Shown here: positions 25,668-35,729 of the stretch, piece by piece | Position numbering within the stretch: the stretch's first letter is position 1 | How the letters are laid out: the number at the start of each line of letters is the position of its first letter | Source of the DNA: JAJDTT01 sp022827025 | GTDB lineage: Bacteria > Acidobacteriota > UBA6911 > RPQK01 > JAJDTT01 | NCBI GenBank assembly: GCA_965203535.1 | Contig: OZ241897.1 | Location: 4,898,001-4,962,000, forward strand | DNA: 64,000 bases | Reading direction: 5' to 3' | Program-made: the position numbers and the translations under genes | Notes under the pieces: model-generated | Database searches by the model: none | What the model was told of the DNA's origin: nothing | Seen by the model: only the letters and a program-made list of their open reading frames with translations

Positions 25668-27416
25668 ATGAAACGCTCCGGACCGCCCCCTCGGAGGGGC
25701 GTTCGCTACGAACCTCCCGAGAAGCCGCCGCACCTGCTCTCACTGGGACTCGGCCTGCAGCTCGTGATGCTGAATATCAGCGGAATCGTGCTGATCCCGA
25801 AGATCATCATCGAAGCCGCGGGCACTGGCGACATCTACCTCTCCTGGGCCGTGTTCGCCGGACTCTGCGTCTGCGGCCTGATCACCATCATCCAGGCGGT
25901 TCGAATCGGAAGGATAGGAGCGGGCTACATCCTTCTGATGGGGACCTCCGGCGCCTTCGTCGCCGTGTCGATCACGGCCTTGACTGAGGGAGGGCCGGCT
26001 CTGTTGGCCACCTTGATCGTGGTCTCGTCCCTGTTTCAGTTCCTGTTGGGCTCCCGTCTCGTGCTGCTGCGCCGGGTGGTCACGCCGTTGGTGGCGGGGA
26101 CGGTCATCATGCTGGTGGCGGTCACCATCATCCCCATCGCTTTCAACATGCTGGAGCGGCCTCCCGCAGGTGTCCCGCCGGCCGCCGCTCCCGTCAGCTT
26201 TGCGGTGACCCTCGTCTCCATGGCCGGTCTTGCCCTCTTCTCCACGGGGGCGTGGCGGCTCTGGGGACCGGTCCTGGGTGTGGTCGCGGGTTGCAGCGTA
26301 GCGGCGTACTACGGGATCTACGACACCGCCCGTGTCGGCGCCGCCCCTTGGTTCGGGCTGCCGCCCAGCGGCTGGCCCGGCTTCGACCTGAGTTTCGGCC
26401 CGTCATTCTGGGCGTTGCTGCCGGTATTCATATTCGTGGTGGCCATCGATACGGTGAGGACCATCGGTGGCTCCATCAGCATCCAGCAGGTGTCCTGGCG
26501 GCAGCCGCGTGCGACCGATTTTCGGTCGGTGCAGGGCACCATCGGGGCAAGCGGCCTGTCCAATCTCCTCTCGGGTCTGGTGGGGACGTTGCCCAATACC
26601 ACCTACTCCTCCAGCATCTCGGTGGCCGCGCTCACGGGCGTGGCTGCCCGCAACGTGGGCGTCTGCGTCGGGATCCTCATCATCGTCTTCTCCTTGTTCC
26701 CCAAAGCGACGGCGGTGATCCTGGCCATTCCCGATCCGGTCGTTGCAGCCTACGTCGTCGTACTCATGTCGCTTCTGTTCGTCGTGGGAACGCGGATCGT
26801 GGTCCGTGACGGCCTGGACAGTCGCAAGAGCGTCGTGGTAGGCGTTGCATTCTGGTTGGGAGTCGGTTTCCAGAACCGGCAGATCTTCTCGGACCACCTG
26901 GGAGATACGGTGGCGTCGATCCTGGAGAACGGGATCGCAGCCGGGGGGCTGGCTGCGATCGTAATGGTGATCGCCCTGGAACTGTCCAAGCCGCGGCGGC
27001 GGAAGATCAAGACGAAGCTGAGTATGGAGTCGTTGGCGGAGGTCGACGAGTTCGTTCAGCGATTCGCCAAGGACAAGCATTGGGACGCGACCTCAACGGG
27101 ACGGCTGCGCGCGGCGACGGAGGAGGCGATTCTGAGCCTGGTTCCGGATGACAGGGATTCGGATCCGGAAGACGCGCGGAACCTGGTCCTGTCGATGGGA
27201 GGTGATGGCCGGAAGGCGGAATTGGAGTTTATCGCCGCGGCGGGGGAGGGTAATCTTGAGGATAAGTTGGCGCTTTTGGGGCAGTGGGCTGGACAGTCGA
27301 GCGATCGTGAATTCTCGCTCCGGCTGCTGCGCCACTTCGCCACCTCCGTGAGTCACCGTCAGTATCACGACACCGACGTCGTGACGCTCCGTGTAGACGC
27401 GGACAAGGGATCATGA
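25668..27416 (+). CDS. NCS2-family (xanthine/uracil permease) transporter with C-terminal degenerate ATPase-like domain, copy 1
   Basis: 582 residues from ATG 25668. An earlier in-frame start gives only unlikely sequence, and a TATAAA lies just upstream of this ATG. Twelve or more membrane segments follow the SLGLGLQLVMLNISGIVL opening. The family motif region is GSISIQQVSWRQPRATDF, then NLLSGLVGTLPNTTYSSS, as in nucleobase:cation symporters (NAT/NCS2). After about residue 445 comes a soluble domain of about 130 residues (VDEFVQRFAKDKHWDATS, then RLRAATEEAILSL, then EFSLRLLRHFATSV). It resembles an RsbW-like histidine-kinase ATPase fold in which the usual N-box Asn is absent. Closely related to the next gene. 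Substrate not determined. Confidence 0.85.
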   Translation: MKRSGPPPRRGVRYEPPEKPPHLLSLGLGLQLVMLNISGIVLIPKIIIEAAGTGDIYLSWAVFAGLCVCGLITIIQAVRIGRIGAGYILLMGTSGAFVAVSITALTEGGPALLATLIVVSSLFQFLLGSRLVLLRRVVTPLVAGTVIMLVAVTIIPIAFNMLERPPAGVPPAAAPVSFAVTLVSMAGLALFSTGAWRLWGPVLGVVAGCSVAAYYGIYDTARVGAAPWFGLPPSGWPGFDLSFGPSFWALLPVFIFVVAIDTVRTIGGSISIQQVSWRQPRATDFRSVQGTIGASGLSNLLSGLVGTLPNTTYSSSISVAALTGVAARNVGVCVGILIIVFSLFPKATAVILAIPDPVVAAYVVVLMSLLFVVGTRIVVRDGLDSRKSVVVGVAFWLGVGFQNRQIFSDHLGDTVASILENGIAAGGLAAIVMVIALELSKPRRRKIKTKLSMESLAEVDEFVQRFAKDKHWDATSTGRLRAATEEAILSLVPDDRDSDPEDARNLVLSMGGDGRKAELEFIAAAGEGNLEDKLALLGQWAGQSSDREFSLRLLRHFATSVSHRQYHDTDVVTLRVDADKGS

Positions 27417-27507
27417 CGCGCAGGCAGACGGGCGGCCCGGGATTCGGTCAGCTCCCATTTCGGAAACGACTCGGCAACGACGGGTTGCGACAAACAGGGA
27501 TTTACTT

Positions 27508-29265
27508 ATGAAGCCATCCGCTCCAGGTCTTCAGAAAGATATTCGTTACGAACCCAACGAGCGGCCTCCGAACCTGCTCTCCCTGGGACTCGGATTTCAG
27601 CTTGTCCTGCTCACTATCGGCGGGATCGTCCTGACTCCGGCCATCATCATTCGCGCGGCCGGCGGAGAGGAAGCCTACATGACCTGGGCGGTCTTCGCGG
27701 CGCTCTGCGTCTGCGGGGTTTCCACGATCCTCCAGGCCGTCCGCGTCGGACGGTTCGGTTCCGGCTACGTCCTCCTGATGGGAACCTCCGGCGTCTTCAT
27801 CGCCGTGTCGGTGACGGCGCTGACGGAAGGGGGGCCCGGACTCCTGGCGACGCTGGTGGTCATCTCGTCCCTGTTTCAATTCGTCCTGGCGTCACACCTG
27901 TCCTTGCTCTGGAGGGTCATCACGCCGTTGGTGGCGGGGACCGTGATCATGCTGATCTCGGTGACCATCATGCCCATCGCCTTCAACCTGGTGGCCGACG
28001 CGGCGGAAGGGGCGGCCTCCACAGGTGCGCCTGCAAGCGCGGCAGCGACCCTTGTCTTCACGGTGGGGCTTGCCCTCTTCGCCAAGGGCAGCTTGCGGCT
28101 CTGGGCGCCCGTTCTGGGCGTGGTCGCAGGTTGTGTGGTCGCCTCCTTTTACGGTCTCTACGATGTCGCGCGAGTCGCCGACGCACCTTGGTTCGGAATG
28201 CCCACGAGCGGCTGGCCCGGTCTCGACCTGAGTTTCGGCGCCTCGTTCTGGACCCTGCTCCCGGTCTTCGTTCTGGTCACCGTCGTGGGCGCCATCGAAA
28301 CCGTCGGCGATGCCATAGGGATCCAGCAGATCTCGTGGCGGAGGCCGCGGGCGACGGACTTTCGCGCGGTGCAGGGAGCCGTCGGAGCGGACGGGGTGGG
28401 CAATCTCCTGTCCGGTCTCATGGGGACCGTGCCCAACACGACCTACTCTTCCAGCGTCGCCGTCACCGAACTGACCGGCGTCGCGGCGCGCTCCGTCGGG
28501 GTCTGCATCGGGGTCCTCTTCTTCTCCTTCGCCTTCCTGCCCAAAGTGACGGCGGCGATCCTGGCGATTCCGGACCCGGTCGTCGCGGCCTACGTCCTGG
28601 TGCTGATGGCCGTCCTGTTCGTTCTGGGCATGAGGATCGTGGCGCAGGACGGCCTCGACAGCCGCAAGAGCGTGGTCGTCGGCCTGTCGTTCTGGCTGGG
28701 GGTCGGGTTCCAGAACCAGCAGATCTTCGCGGACTACATGGGCGGCACGTTGGCGACCATCCTGGGAAACGGCATGGCGGCCGGCGGACTGGCTGCCATC
28801 GTGATGACGGTGGCTCTGGATCTGGCCAAGCCGCGGAGGAGGCGAATCAAGGCCATGCTCAGCGTCGATTCGCTGCCGGAGATCGACGGATTCATCTGCA
28901 AGTTCGCCGATGCCAAGGGTTGGAACGAGGCGTCGACGGAGCGGCTCCGGGCCGCGGCGGAGGAATCGGTCCTGAGCCTGATCCCGGATGAGGAGGCGCC
29001 GGAAGAGGACGAAGCCCGTCACCTGCTGCTCCTGGTCCGCGGGGACGGCCGGGGAGCGGAGTTGGAATTCATCGCTTCGGCAGTCGAGGGGAATCTGGAG
29101 GACCGTCTGGCGCTCCTGGGCCAGTGGGCGAGACGATCGGTCGACCGCGAGTTCTCGCTTCGGCTGCTTCGCCACTACGCGAGTTCGGTGCGCCACCGCC
29201 AGTACCACGACACCGACGTGGTGACGGTGCGGGTGGAAGCGGATTCCCCGGCGAAGAGAGGGTAG
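27508..29265 (+). CDS. NCS2-family (xanthine/uracil permease) transporter with C-terminal degenerate ATPase-like domain, copy 2
   Basis: 585 residues, a clear tandem paralogue of the gene 92 bases upstream, with the same opening (SLGLGFQLVLLTIGGIVL), the same IGIQQISWRRPRATDF and SGLMGTVPNTTYSSSVAV motifs, and the same C-terminal soluble domain (FADAKGWNEASTERLRAAAE). Both keep long runs of identical codons, so duplication looks fairly recent on the gene-family scale. A third, decayed copy lies at 34079-36190. The array probably moves purines or similar heterocycles. The extra domain might couple transport to a regulatory partner, which is inference only. Confidence 0.85.
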   Translation: MKPSAPGLQKDIRYEPNERPPNLLSLGLGFQLVLLTIGGIVLTPAIIIRAAGGEEAYMTWAVFAALCVCGVSTILQAVRVGRFGSGYVLLMGTSGVFIAVSVTALTEGGPGLLATLVVISSLFQFVLASHLSLLWRVITPLVAGTVIMLISVTIMPIAFNLVADAAEGAASTGAPASAAATLVFTVGLALFAKGSLRLWAPVLGVVAGCVVASFYGLYDVARVADAPWFGMPTSGWPGLDLSFGASFWTLLPVFVLVTVVGAIETVGDAIGIQQISWRRPRATDFRAVQGAVGADGVGNLLSGLMGTVPNTTYSSSVAVTELTGVAARSVGVCIGVLFFSFAFLPKVTAAILAIPDPVVAAYVLVLMAVLFVLGMRIVAQDGLDSRKSVVVGLSFWLGVGFQNQQIFADYMGGTLATILGNGMAAGGLAAIVMTVALDLAKPRRRRIKAMLSVDSLPEIDGFICKFADAKGWNEASTERLRAAAEESVLSLIPDEEAPEEDEARHLLLLVRGDGRGAELEFIASAVEGNLEDRLALLGQWARRSVDREFSLRLLRHYASSVRHRQYHDTDVVTVRVEADSPAKRG

Positions 29266-29414
29266 TGAGGTGCCTTGAGGGGCAGCACAGAACTAAATTC
29301 TATTGTACTTTGCTCACATTCAAATAGATGCCATCGCAGACTGATTTATCCCCTTAATCTATTGGTAATGTCGGAATACATCCCCAAGTAGATTCTGCTG
29401 TAGAGGAGGTCGAA

Positions 29415-32400
29415 GTGGCCCACAAAAAGAATAATAGAATAACCATACCATACCATTTTCTTGATTCAAAGCTCTGTGATCGATTCCTGGAAGACCTCTC
29501 AGTTGAACTACTACTCAAGTTACTCCGGGATAGCACGGCGGCGCCCAAGTATTTATTTACAGGATTTCGCATCACGTTCAAGAATTATCGTACCCCCGTT
29601 ATACAGAAAAAGCTGCGAGGACAGTTGATCCGGTATGAAGGTCTCCGCATAATACTCTGTCGTGCATGGCTATTTGCCAAAAAGTCCGCTTTTGAACCGC
29701 ACTTAGGGAAAGTCCTCACGTCGCTGGGAAGCGAGAAGGGAGCACTCGTACCACGTCTTGAGAATCTCCGGGACCATAACGATCCGCTAAAACTTGCATC
29801 CACTTTGGTCGACTCTCTAATCTGGACAGAAGTTCCCACCGACGATATTCGAATTCTGATCTCGGTTGTAAGCACAAATTATTCTGATCAGGAGAAACTT
29901 TCGGAACACGTCGATCGACTAATTCACTCGCTAGAAAATGATCCTTCTCGATTTATCGAGCGAGTGAAAACGTCTGTCGAAAGCGCAGCGTGCAGAGTTT
30001 CAGAATACAATAAAGAGAAAGATACTATTTTATCTGAACGGACGGAATATGAAGAAAAGCTGAAAGAGGGAAAGGAACTGTTAGATAATGAGTTGCTGGT
30101 GTTTCAGCGAGGAGTTGCTGACTTGCTGATTCGCGAAGAGGAAGAATCGAAACTCAGGCAGAAACTCGACAGCCAGTTGCGCGAACTAGAAACGACTAGT
30201 AAACGGACTTCGGAAGAAAGAAGGGAGTTAGAGCATCGACAGAGACGAGCAATTCACAAGTTTGAGTACGAAGAAAAACAACTAAGAAACGAAATTCAAA
30301 CTCTTCACAAACGAGAACAAGACATAGAGTCAATAATTGAAGAAGCAGCCAGCTATCAGCGGCAGCTCCAGGAAAACCTAAATAGACTCCAGCATGCTAC
30401 CAGTATGCTCGCGGCACAGAAAGTGGTACAGAAAAAGGAAGATAAGCCAGAACCAACACAATTTAGGCGAGCCCACACAGATCACATGATCACTTCTAGG
30501 CATGAATTGGAAGTCTGGCTATCTCGTGTACGAGCATTGATTGGGACTCCCATGCCTGGACAGCCGAATGAGATTGGCTTCGTAGCCACCCCAGTGTCTC
30601 TGATGGCACTTAGCGAACTGGTAAGTGATCGATCCGAAAAGAGCATGGTATCTGTGATAAGGGATGGCCAATGGATCGATGAAGAGTTGGCATTGTTTGC
30701 ACGTCGGAAATCGAAACAGGTATTCCGCCACGACCGGCAGATCGCGGCAGAAATCGCGCTCTCTGGAATCGTCCATAGTCTCAAAGCGGAAAATACGAGC
30801 CTCGTTGATCGTCAGGTTCTCTGCTTTTTGGATATCCTCGCCGCAACACCTGAGGAACATGCCAGTGATACTAACATAGTAGAGGCGATAAAGTATTCTC
30901 TTGACGCCTGCCTTCAACAGTGGAAGAGGTTTCAGATCGTTTCTGTTTACTTGGCCCGATTTAGTCTTCTCTTTTTTGACCAGTTCCAGGCGTTGTTCGA
31001 TATCTCAAACCAGCGGAACAGATTACGGATGAAGCAGGTGCTGACGTCATGTCTTGGATCGCACCTAGATTTTGAAGAGCGAGATCCTTCTCATGAGATT
31101 CTGCATCTTCTAGCCACTGAATATGAAAGAAGGGAATCCATAATGAGATCGGCCAGTCGGCGATGGATGGTCCAGCCTACTCTGGATTCGATTTCTCAAA
31201 ATGCACGAACATACTTTATGGCTAGTATTTCTAGATTGTTTCAACTCATGGGGAATGGCCCCGAATCCCATAAGACTAGTTTGGAGAGAGGGGTATCAAA
31301 GCCGTTAAGTAACGCATTGAAAATGCGACGACCGTCAGCGTTAGAAGGAATCGTTAAAGCGTGCTCGCAATATATGACGGACCTCATGAGGACACCGGAT
31401 TGGGTGGCTTGTACATACGCTTGGCCATGTGCCTTACACCTAGCGGAGATAGCGTTGGTGGCTGGCGTCGAAGCCAAGAGATCCTTCATATCTGATTTGG
31501 ATGTAAAACTTGAGAAACAGTACCACCCACTTAAGGCGTCCAGTCGTCACTGCCCAGTACAAATCATAATTTCCAATAGGGGGAATTCAGATGCTCGAAA
31601 TGTGCGAATGTTGATAATGGCAGCCGAATTGAATGATCGAGTGGTTGTCTCCAACGCCGAGCCACAATTTCGAACAATCGAGGCAGGTTCCAACATTATC
31701 CATGACTTATCCATTACGTGTCCAGCTAGTATGGAGGCGTGTGAACTGGAGTACCTCCTACAATGGACCGACGAATCGGAATATGAGCGATCTAGCAATG
31801 GGGTACTCAAACTACTTTCCCAAAGACAAATCGATTGGACCAACGCACAGAATCCTTACAGCCTTAAGAGCATTAGAGATCCCGCTCGACTAAAAGGACG
31901 GGGAGACAAACTAGATATATTGCGACGATCCTTGAATTCGATGGATTCGTACTGTATTACCGGGCAAAGAAGGATCGGGAAAAGTAGTGTGGCAAGGGTG
32001 TACCAAACGGAACTGCATACGAACACACATTTTGCTGCAATCTATCTTCAATGGGGAGATCTGTGGACCGACGAACTGCCTGCAATATGTCACAATATAT
32101 GCTATGAAATGGCTGAGCTAGTTGCGCAGAGGTACGATATAAGTGACCTCATTCCACCGGCTATGGAAAACTTCCTCGGTAACGAGGGGTTTGTCACAAC
32201 TTCCTTTTTTTCTCGCTTGCACCGACAATTACCGGAGTGCCGCTTATTTATTATCATAGATGACTTCGATGAACTCCCACTACGCTTAGTTGCATCCGAC
32301 ACCGGTGATCGACTATTTACGATCCTACGATCTTTGATGTCAAAAGATTTCCTCGCCCTTTACTTGGTCGGAGGTGAGAAGGTCCCTGAGATCTTAAAGC

Positions 32401-33908
32401 GACAGGGAGAGCGACTCAATATCATGCTCCGTTGTGACCTCGACTACATTAAGAGGGGAGAGGGAATTCGAGCGTTGGTAACTGACCCTGCAAGAGGCAT
32501 TCTCGAATTCGAACCCGATGCAGTGGAAGAGGTTGTCCGATGGTCTGCTGGAAACCCATACTACGCCACACTAATTTGTAGTCGCCTTTTCAACGATATG
32601 GCGAGCAACGAAGACTATTACGTCAGCAGAAGGGATGTCCGGAAAACTATTGGCACTCTTTTGGAGGAGGACACGCTCAGCAACTATCAACATTTTTGGA
32701 AAGATGGTGTGTTTTTGCCGGGCAAGTTGGGGCATAGGCAACAGTATCACAATGCAAAGGTGTTGATAGCACTTGCTAGGGTCGAGTCTGCTGAGGAACG
32801 CGCTATCAGCCGGTCCAAATTGCTCCAACGCGATGACCTAGGATTGCTAAGTAATAACGATGTCGACTATGCGATCGACGGACTAATTGTCCGGAAAGTA
32901 ATCTCGCAGGAAGATGATCGACTAACGATTAGAGTGCCTCTGTTTCGTAGCTGGTTGTCGGAAAGTAGCGCTCGTACCGTGGAACAATCCTTTGCTGAAG
33001 CTGATTTGATAGAGGCTGCTTCAGTGTATCCACGGGGCATTACTGCTAATGAGATTGTCACGGTGGCCCAAGACCTCTCGTATCAGGGGCGGCTGGTCAA
33101 TGAGATCCAAGTAGAAGATTGGCTTTCACAATTTGGTGATATTACCGGTCAACGTATAGCCTACAAATTATTGCAGCGTCTTCGTGAGGCCGGCTACTTC
33201 AATGCCGCTTCAATGTTTTCGGCCTTTAAGCAACTTCACGAGATAATTATAACGACAGAAGCGGCGTCGCGTCATTTTGCAGTAAAATCTAAGCGTAGAA
33301 AGACAACTAATATATTGGTGTCCTATTTAGGGAGTTCTGGGAAGAGCGGATCTGCCTGCCAATATTCGTATAGACAGGCCAACAAGATTCATTCTAACTG
33401 TGCTTTGTCGCCGAGGCAACTTTTGAAAAATCTCGCTAGTTCGGGAGAGCCGAGGCTTGTTGTCTTCCCTGACGACATCATTGGTACAGGACAAACGTGT
33501 ATTGAAGGATTCAGGGAATTCCAAGATGAGATGCGTAAAAGGAATATTGATGAAGCTCGACATGCCTTCTATCTCGCCACGGTGGTCGCTACGCAGGAAG
33601 GACTCAAGGCGGTAGAAGACTCAATAGGCGAAATCCTCTCAGTGCGAGTGGGTAAGCAACTAGAGCAAATGGATCGAGCATTTGCTGAAGAGGCGAAGAT
33701 TTTCGACTCTGAGGAGCAGTTGAACCAGGCACGTCATCTCGTGGAACGAATCGGCAAAGAACTAGAGCCGAAGAATCCACTAGGGTGGCGGAACGGACAA
33801 CTTATGGTTACCTTCGAACATGGGTGTCCGAATAACACGCTCCCAATCTTTTATAAGCGAGGGAAAACATACCGAGGTAGGGAGTGGCGGCCGCTGTTTC
33901 CACGTTAA
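29415..33908 (+). CDS. STAND NTPase with coiled coil and C-terminal phosphoribosyltransferase-like (PRTase-CE-type) domain
   Basis: 1497 residues from a GTG with GGAGGT 4 bases upstream. Layout: N-terminal helical region (1-190), long charged coiled coil (about 195-345), unknown region (350-700), Ig/CARDB-like segment (about 705-795; VQIIISNRGNSDARNVRM), and a STAND NTPase (about 835-1150; Walker A GQRRIGKSS near 851, Walker B LFIIIDDFDEL near 944). Winged-helix and helical segments follow, then a PRTase-like end (about 1290-1497) with VVFPDDIIGTGQT near 1350, which is the PRPP-loop motif, and GCPNNTLPIFY near 1472. The NTLP ending is typical of PRTase-CE proteins predicted to act in conflict systems. 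The gene is clearly AT-richer than its neighbours and sits inside the permease array, so horizontal transfer is likely. Predicted anti-phage sensor-effector in one chain. No homolog search was possible. Confidence 0.8.
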   Translation: MAHKKNNRITIPYHFLDSKLCDRFLEDLSVELLLKLLRDSTAAPKYLFTGFRITFKNYRTPVIQKKLRGQLIRYEGLRIILCRAWLFAKKSAFEPHLGKVLTSLGSEKGALVPRLENLRDHNDPLKLASTLVDSLIWTEVPTDDIRILISVVSTNYSDQEKLSEHVDRLIHSLENDPSRFIERVKTSVESAACRVSEYNKEKDTILSERTEYEEKLKEGKELLDNELLVFQRGVADLLIREEEESKLRQKLDSQLRELETTSKRTSEERRELEHRQRRAIHKFEYEEKQLRNEIQTLHKREQDIESIIEEAASYQRQLQENLNRLQHATSMLAAQKVVQKKEDKPEPTQFRRAHTDHMITSRHELEVWLSRVRALIGTPMPGQPNEIGFVATPVSLMALSELVSDRSEKSMVSVIRDGQWIDEELALFARRKSKQVFRHDRQIAAEIALSGIVHSLKAENTSLVDRQVLCFLDILAATPEEHASDTNIVEAIKYSLDACLQQWKRFQIVSVYLARFSLLFFDQFQALFDISNQRNRLRMKQVLTSCLGSHLDFEERDPSHEILHLLATEYERRESIMRSASRRWMVQPTLDSISQNARTYFMASISRLFQLMGNGPESHKTSLERGVSKPLSNALKMRRPSALEGIVKACSQYMTDLMRTPDWVACTYAWPCALHLAEIALVAGVEAKRSFISDLDVKLEKQYHPLKASSRHCPVQIIISNRGNSDARNVRMLIMAAELNDRVVVSNAEPQFRTIEAGSNIIHDLSITCPASMEACELEYLLQWTDESEYERSSNGVLKLLSQRQIDWTNAQNPYSLKSIRDPARLKGRGDKLDILRRSLNSMDSYCITGQRRIGKSSVARVYQTELHTNTHFAAIYLQWGDLWTDELPAICHNICYEMAELVAQRYDISDLIPPAMENFLGNEGFVTTSFFSRLHRQLPECRLFIIIDDFDELPLRLVASDTGDRLFTILRSLMSKDFLALYLVGGEKVPEILKRQGERLNIMLRCDLDYIKRGEGIRALVTDPARGILEFEPDAVEEVVRWSAGNPYYATLICSRLFNDMASNEDYYVSRRDVRKTIGTLLEEDTLSNYQHFWKDGVFLPGKLGHRQQYHNAKVLIALARVESAEERAISRSKLLQRDDLGLLSNNDVDYAIDGLIVRKVISQEDDRLTIRVPLFRSWLSESSARTVEQSFAEADLIEAASVYPRGITANEIVTVAQDLSYQGRLVNEIQVEDWLSQFGDITGQRIAYKLLQRLREAGYFNAASMFSAFKQLHEIIITTEAASRHFAVKSKRRKTTNILVSYLGSSGKSGSACQYSYRQANKIHSNCALSPRQLLKNLASSGEPRLVVFPDDIIGTGQTCIEGFREFQDEMRKRNIDEARHAFYLATVVATQEGLKAVEDSIGEILSVRVGKQLEQMDRAFAEEAKIFDSEEQLNQARHLVERIGKELEPKNPLGWRNGQLMVTFEHGCPNNTLPIFYKRGKTYRGREWRPLFPR

Positions 33909-34269
33909 TGTGCATCGTTGAAAATCGGCTGTAGAATTAATCTGTAATTGTCACCAAAGAATCCATTCTCTTCCAAGACCGGAATCCCAACATTATATCT
34001 TACCAAGAGTTCGTTCTTACTAACAGCGAAGTGGGAGGTCTTGCACTCAGGCCAGGACCGTCCGCAGCAACGCGGGACTTTACGAACCCACCGAGCGGAC
34101 CCCGAACCTGGTCTCCCTGGGACTCGGATTTCAGCTTGTACTGCTCACTATCGGCGGGATCGTCCTGACTCCGGCCATCATCATTCGCGCCGCTGGCGGG
34201 GAGGAGGCCTACATGACCTGGGCGGTCTTCGCGGCGCTCTGCGTCTGCGGCGTTTCCACGATCCTCTAG

Positions 34270-35729
34270 CAGCCCGTGGCAAAAGTCCTGATTCCTCGGA
34301 CTATCGTTCTTTCCGCAGTCTGATGTGGAGATGGTTTATTGATGCGTCCGGGAAGCCCAAAACCTCAAATCGAGTCGGATCGACGCCCAGAAGCGCTTCC
34401 AGAGCCGATTCCAGCCGATCCAACGGCCCTTTTTCGCCCCAAAGAGCGCAAAATGATGCACTAGGAGTCCGCCCTGCAGACTCCGGGGCGTCCCCACCCC
34501 CGTCAGGTGGCGCATCAGCAGTCCCAGGTTGAACCCGCACACGTGGATCAGCAATCGCTTGCGCACGTTGGCGTGGCCCCGGACAAAGATCCGGCGTAGC
34601 CCGCCCGTAGTGAACTGGTGTGCGAACGGCCGCTCCACCAATTCGCTCCGCTGCCGCTGCAACCGTCGTCCCCGCCGCCCCCGGATCCGTCTCCGATTGG
34701 CGTAGACCGGCGCCTGGTACTTCCGGTTCTTCCCCTTCCAGTTGCGCCGGCCCCGATCCGGTTCCGACAGATATCCCCGCAATCCCAGTTCCTTCAATTC
34801 CAGAACCGTCTCGTTGCTGTGGTAGCCCTGGTCGGTCACCACTTCCCGGACTTGGGCTCCTGACCCGACCGCGTCCACTTCCTCGCGCGCCATCCGCAGG
34901 GTGTCCCCCAACTCCTCCGGCGCCGTCACCGCCACCACCGCCCCCGTCTCCAGGTCCACCGCCTCTTCCACCTTGTGCCCCAGACGGGTCCGCCCGTCCT
35001 TCAGCTTCGTGATCTTCGCCTCCGGGTCGTGTGGATTCACCCATTCCCGGTTGCTCGTCTTCTTCTTGCGCTTGCGGTCGAACCGAACCCACTCCTTCCG
35101 GGTCGGCGTCGGGACTCCCGAGGCCTTCGCCAGTCCCTTCACGAAGCTCTCATAGTCTTCCCCCGTGTCCCGCCGCACCAGGCTGCGCATCGCCGCGTTC
35201 GCCTCCAGCGTCGTCGCGTCGATCCCGATCGTCTTCCCCCGCACCAGTCCCGCTTGTGCCAACTGCTTCAGCACCCAGCCGAACACTTCCCCGTGCGTCT
35301 CCACGTCGATCCGGCGCCGCGTGCGCGACAAGGTCGAGTGATTCGGCGGCGTCTCCTCCGGGTCCATGTCCAGAAAAGCGCGCAGGCTCATCGAATCCGC
35401 CACTCGCCAGGCGATGGCCCGTTCCGAGTTCAGTCCCTCAAAGTACCCGACCAACAGCATCCGGAAGTACCGTCCGGGCCGCAGACTCGGACGCCCGACA
35501 CGCTCGGCGTAAAACCGCTCGCACCGTCCCTCCACGAAGGCGTCGAACCCGGCTTTCTCCAAGACCTGATTCAAGCGCTCGTAGAAGGGATGCCCCGGAC
35601 TTCGGGGCAGTTTCTGCGTCGCCACCCACATCCCCCGCTGCCGTCTCGAAGACGGTTTCTTTCCCATCGCCATAGTGTCATTTTATGTCGGAGGTCTGGC
35701 GTTGTTTCCCGGACTTTTGCCACGGGCTG
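34270..35729 (-). mobile_element. IS1182-like insertion sequence, copy 1 (1460 bp)
   Basis: Bounded by perfect 19-bp terminal inverted repeats, CAGCCCGTGGCAAAAGTCC at 34270-34288 and its complement at 35711-35729. It is flanked by a 4-bp palindromic duplication CTAG (34266-34269 and 35730-35733). It carries one transposase gene on the minus strand. The palindromic 4-bp duplication and the transposase type fit the IS1182 family. Inserted in the third permease copy. Confidence 0.9.
34336..35673 (-). CDS. DDE transposase (IS1182-like), copy 1
   Basis: 445 residues. An N-terminal DUF772-type region (FYERLNQVLEKAGFDAFVEG, then LRPGRYFRMLLVGYFEGL) is followed by the DDE catalytic region: IGIDATTLEANAAM (first Asp), VVTDQGYHSNETV (second Asp) and SELVERPFAHQF (candidate Glu). 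A basic tract (RFDRKRKKKTSNREWV) sits between the first two. It is intact, so it could be active, and is nearly identical to copy 2 apart from a 6-codon difference (copy 2 has an extra block in the EELGDT repeat) and scattered substitutions. It starts at the ATG 53-56 bases inside the right terminal repeat. Confidence 0.93.
   Translation of the reverse strand: MAMGKKPSSRRQRGMWVATQKLPRSPGHPFYERLNQVLEKAGFDAFVEGRCERFYAERVGRPSLRPGRYFRMLLVGYFEGLNSERAIAWRVADSMSLRAFLDMDPEETPPNHSTLSRTRRRIDVETHGEVFGWVLKQLAQAGLVRGKTIGIDATTLEANAAMRSLVRRDTGEDYESFVKGLAKASGVPTPTRKEWVRFDRKRKKKTSNREWVNPHDPEAKITKLKDGRTRLGHKVEEAVDLETGAVVAVTAPEELGDTLRMAREEVDAVGSGAQVREVVTDQGYHSNETVLELKELGLRGYLSEPDRGRRNWKGKNRKYQAPVYANRRRIRGRRGRRLQRQRSELVERPFAHQFTTGGLRRIFVRGHANVRKRLLIHVCGFNLGLLMRHLTGVGTPRSLQGGLLVHHFALFGAKKGRWIGWNRLWKRFWASIRLDLRFWASRTHQ

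Noticed and set aside
27892..29208. Long open frame (438 codons) on the minus strand opposite permease copy 2
   Set aside because: It is the high-GC antisense shadow of the permease gene. Its translation is low-complexity, rich in H, R, D and G, with no domain, and the plus strand has an intact family protein.
29266..29414. Attachment site at the left edge of the AT-rich islet
   Set aside because: The 149 bases before the STAND gene were compared by eye with 33909-34078 and no direct repeat was found.
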